From: Actinomycetota bacterium
GTDB lineage: Bacteria > Actinomycetota > Actinomycetes > Nanopelagicales > Nanopelagicaceae
Direction of reading: 5' to 3'
NCBI GenBank assembly: GCA_947457445.1
Contig: CANGVO010000010.1
Location: forward strand, 1 to 16,133
Length of the DNA stretch: 16,133 nt
Part shown: piece by piece, positions 14,614-16,133 of the stretch
Layout of the letters: every line of letters begins with the position of its first letter
How positions within the stretch are numbered: the first letter of the stretch is position 1
The notes under the pieces: generated by a model
Databases searched by the model: none
The model's input: only the letters and a program-made list of their open reading frames with translations
What the model was told of the DNA's origin: nothing
Position numbers and translations under genes: made by a program

Positions 14614-15371
14614 TGGCGCGCAAAATTAATCTTCGCATCTGGCGAGGAGATGCAACTGACGGTGGTCTACAAGATGTTCAGGTGGAAGCCAATGAAGGCG
14701 AAGTCGTCCTTGATGTAATTCACCGCGTACAAGCTACCCAAATGGGCGATCTAGCAGTTCGTTGGAACTGTAAAGCCGGCAAGTGCGGATCTTGTTCAAT
14801 GGAAATCAACGGTAAGCCAAGACTTGCATGTATGACACAAGTTGCTGCTTACGGTGAAGATGAAACTATTACTGTCACACCACTTCGCGCATTCCCAGTG
14901 ATTAAAGATCTCGTTACTGATGTCTCTTTTAATTACAAGAAGGCGATGGAAATCCCTGCTTACGAACCACCTAAAGATCTCAAGCCAGGTGAAGCGCGCA
15001 TGGAACAAGTGGACGTTGAGCGTTCGCAAGAATTCCGTAAATGCATCGAATGTTTCTTATGTCAGAACACATGTCACGTAATCCGCGATCATGAAGAGAA
15101 TAAGAAATCATTCGCTGGACCACGATTCTTTATTCGTATTGCAGAACTTGATATGCACCCACTTGATATCTTGAAAAACCGCAAACGCACTGCGCAAGAA
15201 GAGCACGGGCTCGGAATGTGTAACATCACCAAGTGCTGTACTGAAGTTTGCCCAGAACACATCAAGATCACCGATAACGCAATCATTCCGATGAAAGAAC
15301 GCGTCGTAGATATTAAGTACGATCCAGCTCGCATGTTTGCCGGACTACTCAAGCGAGAGAAGCGCAGCTAA
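14613..15371 (+). CDS. sdhB: Succinate dehydrogenase iron-sulfur subunit
   Basis: The 252-residue protein carries three cluster sites. The N-terminal ferredoxin domain has C53, C58, C61 and C73 for [2Fe-2S] (WNCKAGKCGSC and LAC). The C-terminal domain has CIECFLCQNTC (C144, C147, C150, C154) and MCNITKCCTEVCP (C203, C208, C209, C213). Aligning spacing with E. coli SdhB assigns C144/C147/C150/C213 to [4Fe-4S] and C154/C203/C209 to [3Fe-4S], leaving C208 spare. QNTCHV replaces the usual CP after the first group, a feature I associate with the Sdh1 family. It links the flavin of SdhA to the membrane subunit. The start codon shares one base with the sdhA stop, and crcB begins 3 nt after its stop. 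Confidence 0.95.
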   Translation: MARKINLRIWRGDATDGGLQDVQVEANEGEVVLDVIHRVQATQMGDLAVRWNCKAGKCGSCSMEINGKPRLACMTQVAAYGEDETITVTPLRAFPVIKDLVTDVSFNYKKAMEIPAYEPPKDLKPGEARMEQVDVERSQEFRKCIECFLCQNTCHVIRDHEENKKSFAGPRFFIRIAELDMHPLDILKNRKRTAQEEHGLGMCNITKCCTEVCPEHIKITDNAIIPMKERVVDIKYDPARMFAGLLKREKRS

Positions 15372-15374
15372 ACC

Positions 15375-15728
15375 ATGAAGTCACTGCTACTCGTCGCCAT
15401 TGGCGGCGTAGCAGGAACCTTGGTCCGTTTTGGACTCTCAGTTGCGATTCCAAATGATCGCAGCGGAACTCTTGCCGCAAATCTTGTTGGAGTTGCTTTC
15501 GCGAGTGCCTTATTGGTTTTAATGGAACGTCGTGGCGTTACTGAACTTCGCCATCTTCTATTGCCTGGCTTCTGCGCTGGTATGACCACCTTTTCAGCGG
15601 TAACGGTTCAGGTTGTGGAACCAATCTCTGGCGGCCCGCTCTTCTTGGCGGAGAATGTTTTCCTAAGTTTATTGATCGTTCTGATTGTTTTGCCGCTTAG
15701 CCGCAGGTTGATTCCGGTGCGTAAATGA
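15375..15728 (+). CDS. crcB: Fluoride channel CrcB/Fluc, first subunit
   Basis: The 117-residue protein has four hydrophobic segments and the Fluc signatures GGVAGTLVRF at 10-19, GTLAANLVG at 31-39 with pore Asn N36, and GFCAGMTTFSAV at 65-76. Fluc proteins form dual-topology dimers that export fluoride passively. The Phe-box motif is usually TTFSTF; here it is TTFSAV, keeping the first Phe (F73) but replacing the second by V76. The partner encoded next has the opposite change. Its start is 3 nt after sdhB and its end overlaps the second crcB by 4 nt (ATGA), so it may be made with the sdh operon. There is no room for a fluoride riboswitch directly upstream. Confidence 0.9.
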   Translation: MKSLLLVAIGGVAGTLVRFGLSVAIPNDRSGTLAANLVGVAFASALLVLMERRGVTELRHLLLPGFCAGMTTFSAVTVQVVEPISGGPLFLAENVFLSLLIVLIVLPLSRRLIPVRK

Positions 15729-16063
15729 ATACTTTTTATGTAATTTTAGGTGCGGCCATTGGTGCACCCGCACGCTTTGCCATTGATCAATACATAAAGA
15801 AATTTACCGATAAGCCATACGGAATATTTCTTGTAAATGTTCTTGGCTCCTTCATTATTGGACTGACTTTTACCAAAAATGAAAAAATATACGATCTAGT
15901 CGCTGTTGGCTTTGCTGGTGCATTTACTACCTGGTCAACATTTATGCTCGACATATATCTAGGGTTCGAATTAAAACGGTACCGCGAAATAACCATAAAC
16001 CTAGTTTTATCACTGGGATTTGGTTTGCTCGCCGCCTACCTTGGTTTACAAATAGCTAGTTAA
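15725..16063 (+). CDS. crcB: Fluoride channel CrcB/Fluc, second subunit
   Basis: The 112-residue protein has four hydrophobic segments and the signatures GAAIGAPARF at 9-18, GIFLVNVLGSFIIG at 33-46 with pore Asn N38, and GFAGAFTTWSTF at 62-73. The Phe box reads TTWSTF: the first Phe is Trp (W70) and the second is kept (F73). Paired crcB genes are known to give obligate heterodimers of opposite membrane orientation, and the ATGA overlap supports one-to-one synthesis. The stop lies 5 nt from that of a convergent gene, within a palindrome-rich segment. Confidence 0.9.
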   Translation: MNTFYVILGAAIGAPARFAIDQYIKKFTDKPYGIFLVNVLGSFIIGLTFTKNEKIYDLVAVGFAGAFTTWSTFMLDIYLGFELKRYREITINLVLSLGFGLLAAYLGLQIAS

Positions 16064-16102
16064 TTAACTTAGCTAAGAATTGAAGCCATCCAGGCTTCAA
16101 TT
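16053..16102. terminator. Cluster of adjoining palindromes, possible bidirectional terminator
   Basis: A near-perfect palindrome (AGCTAGTTAA / TTAACTtAGCT, 16054-16074, one extra T), the perfect CTTAGCTAAG (16068-16077) and a hairpin with a 10-bp perfect stem, AATTGAAGCC / GGCTTCAATT (16078-16087 and 16093-16102, 5-nt loop), lie end to end or overlapping at the convergent junction of crcB and the next gene. No U-run follows on either strand. A terminator lacking a U-tract is the most likely reading. The hairpin lies within the coding end of the minus-strand gene. Confidence 0.45.
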
Positions 16103-16133
16103 GCATCTGGGTGGCGTGGAATGTATTCACTCA
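16069..16133 (-). CDS. C-terminal 20 residues of an unidentified protein (runs off window)
   Basis: The minus-strand frame from the right edge reads SEYIPRHPDAIEAWMASILS and stops at 16071-16069. The convergent position 5 nt from the crcB stop and the natural amino-acid make-up suggest a real gene end. I do not recognise the family from so short a tail. Confidence 0.55.
   Translation of the reverse strand, partial: SEYIPRHPDAIEAWMASILS

Noticed and set aside
15300..15374. Possible fluoride riboswitch upstream of crcB
   Set aside because: crcB starts 3 nt after sdhB and the preceding sequence is conserved sdhB coding sequence, leaving no place for a riboswitch.
1..16133. Mobile element, CRISPR array, phage or defence island
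   Set aside because: No transposase, integrase, regularly spaced repeats or defence-family proteins are present; every sizeable segment is covered by recognisable housekeeping genes, and no gene-free stretch exceeds about 260 bases even when the tRNA is counted as unannotated.

Overview
The window comes from an actinobacterial chromosome of moderate to low GC with very tight gene packing. The gene set is typical of Actinomycetota: a dUMP-forming-type dCTP deaminase, CrgA, a PASTA-domain PknB with its PP2C phosphatase, a FadE5-like acyl-CoA dehydrogenase, and a heme-independent-type (Sdh1-like) succinate dehydrogenase. Abutting or overlapping genes, 1-5 nt convergent junctions, the modest GC and the loss of genes from a classic cluster suggest a streamlined lineage, for example freshwater acI / Nanopelagicales-like bacteria. 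That lineage call is inference; the phylum call is firm. No phage, transposon, CRISPR or defence locus is visible.

Layout. (1) 1-188: N-terminus of a FadE5-like acyl-CoA dehydrogenase (minus), divergent from dcd-lemA-htpX (277-2368, plus). (2) 2365-4533: an OmpR-type response regulator and its histidine kinase (minus), meeting htpX in a 4-nt convergent overlap. (3) 4627-7930: crgA (minus), pabA/trpG (plus), then pstP-pknB (minus). This keeps the order and orientation of the mycobacterial crgA-trpG-pknB-pknA-pbpA-rodA-pstP region, but everything between pknB and pstP is gone and the two genes are fused into one overlapping pair. (4) 7963-11643: a glycerophosphodiester phosphodiesterase gene, then pheA-serS-HAD hydrolase, then tRNA-Ser(UGA) at 11691-11776. 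(5) 11902-16063: sdhC-sdhA-sdhB followed directly by two crcB fluoride-channel genes. (6) 16069-16133: the C-terminus of an unidentified minus-strand gene.

Regulatory layout. Almost every protein gene that begins a transcription unit has the hexamer (T/C)ANNNT ending 6-7 nt before its start codon and no clear Shine-Dalgarno sequence. This is the signature of leaderless mRNAs. The tRNA-Ser has the same hexamer 7 nt before its mature 5' end. Shine-Dalgarno-led starts occur at lemA, sdhC and some operon-internal genes.

The contents are mostly housekeeping: nucleotide metabolism, membrane-protein quality control, envelope signalling and division, aromatic amino-acid and folate precursors, seryl-tRNA charging, succinate oxidation and fluoride export. 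I see no wholly new system. The points most worth checking are the collapsed pknB-pstP cluster, the uniform leaderless promoters (including a 32-bp divergent promoter pair and the tRNA), the CrcB pair whose Phe-box residues are complementary, repeats upstream of the response regulator, and the run of palindromes near 16053-16102.
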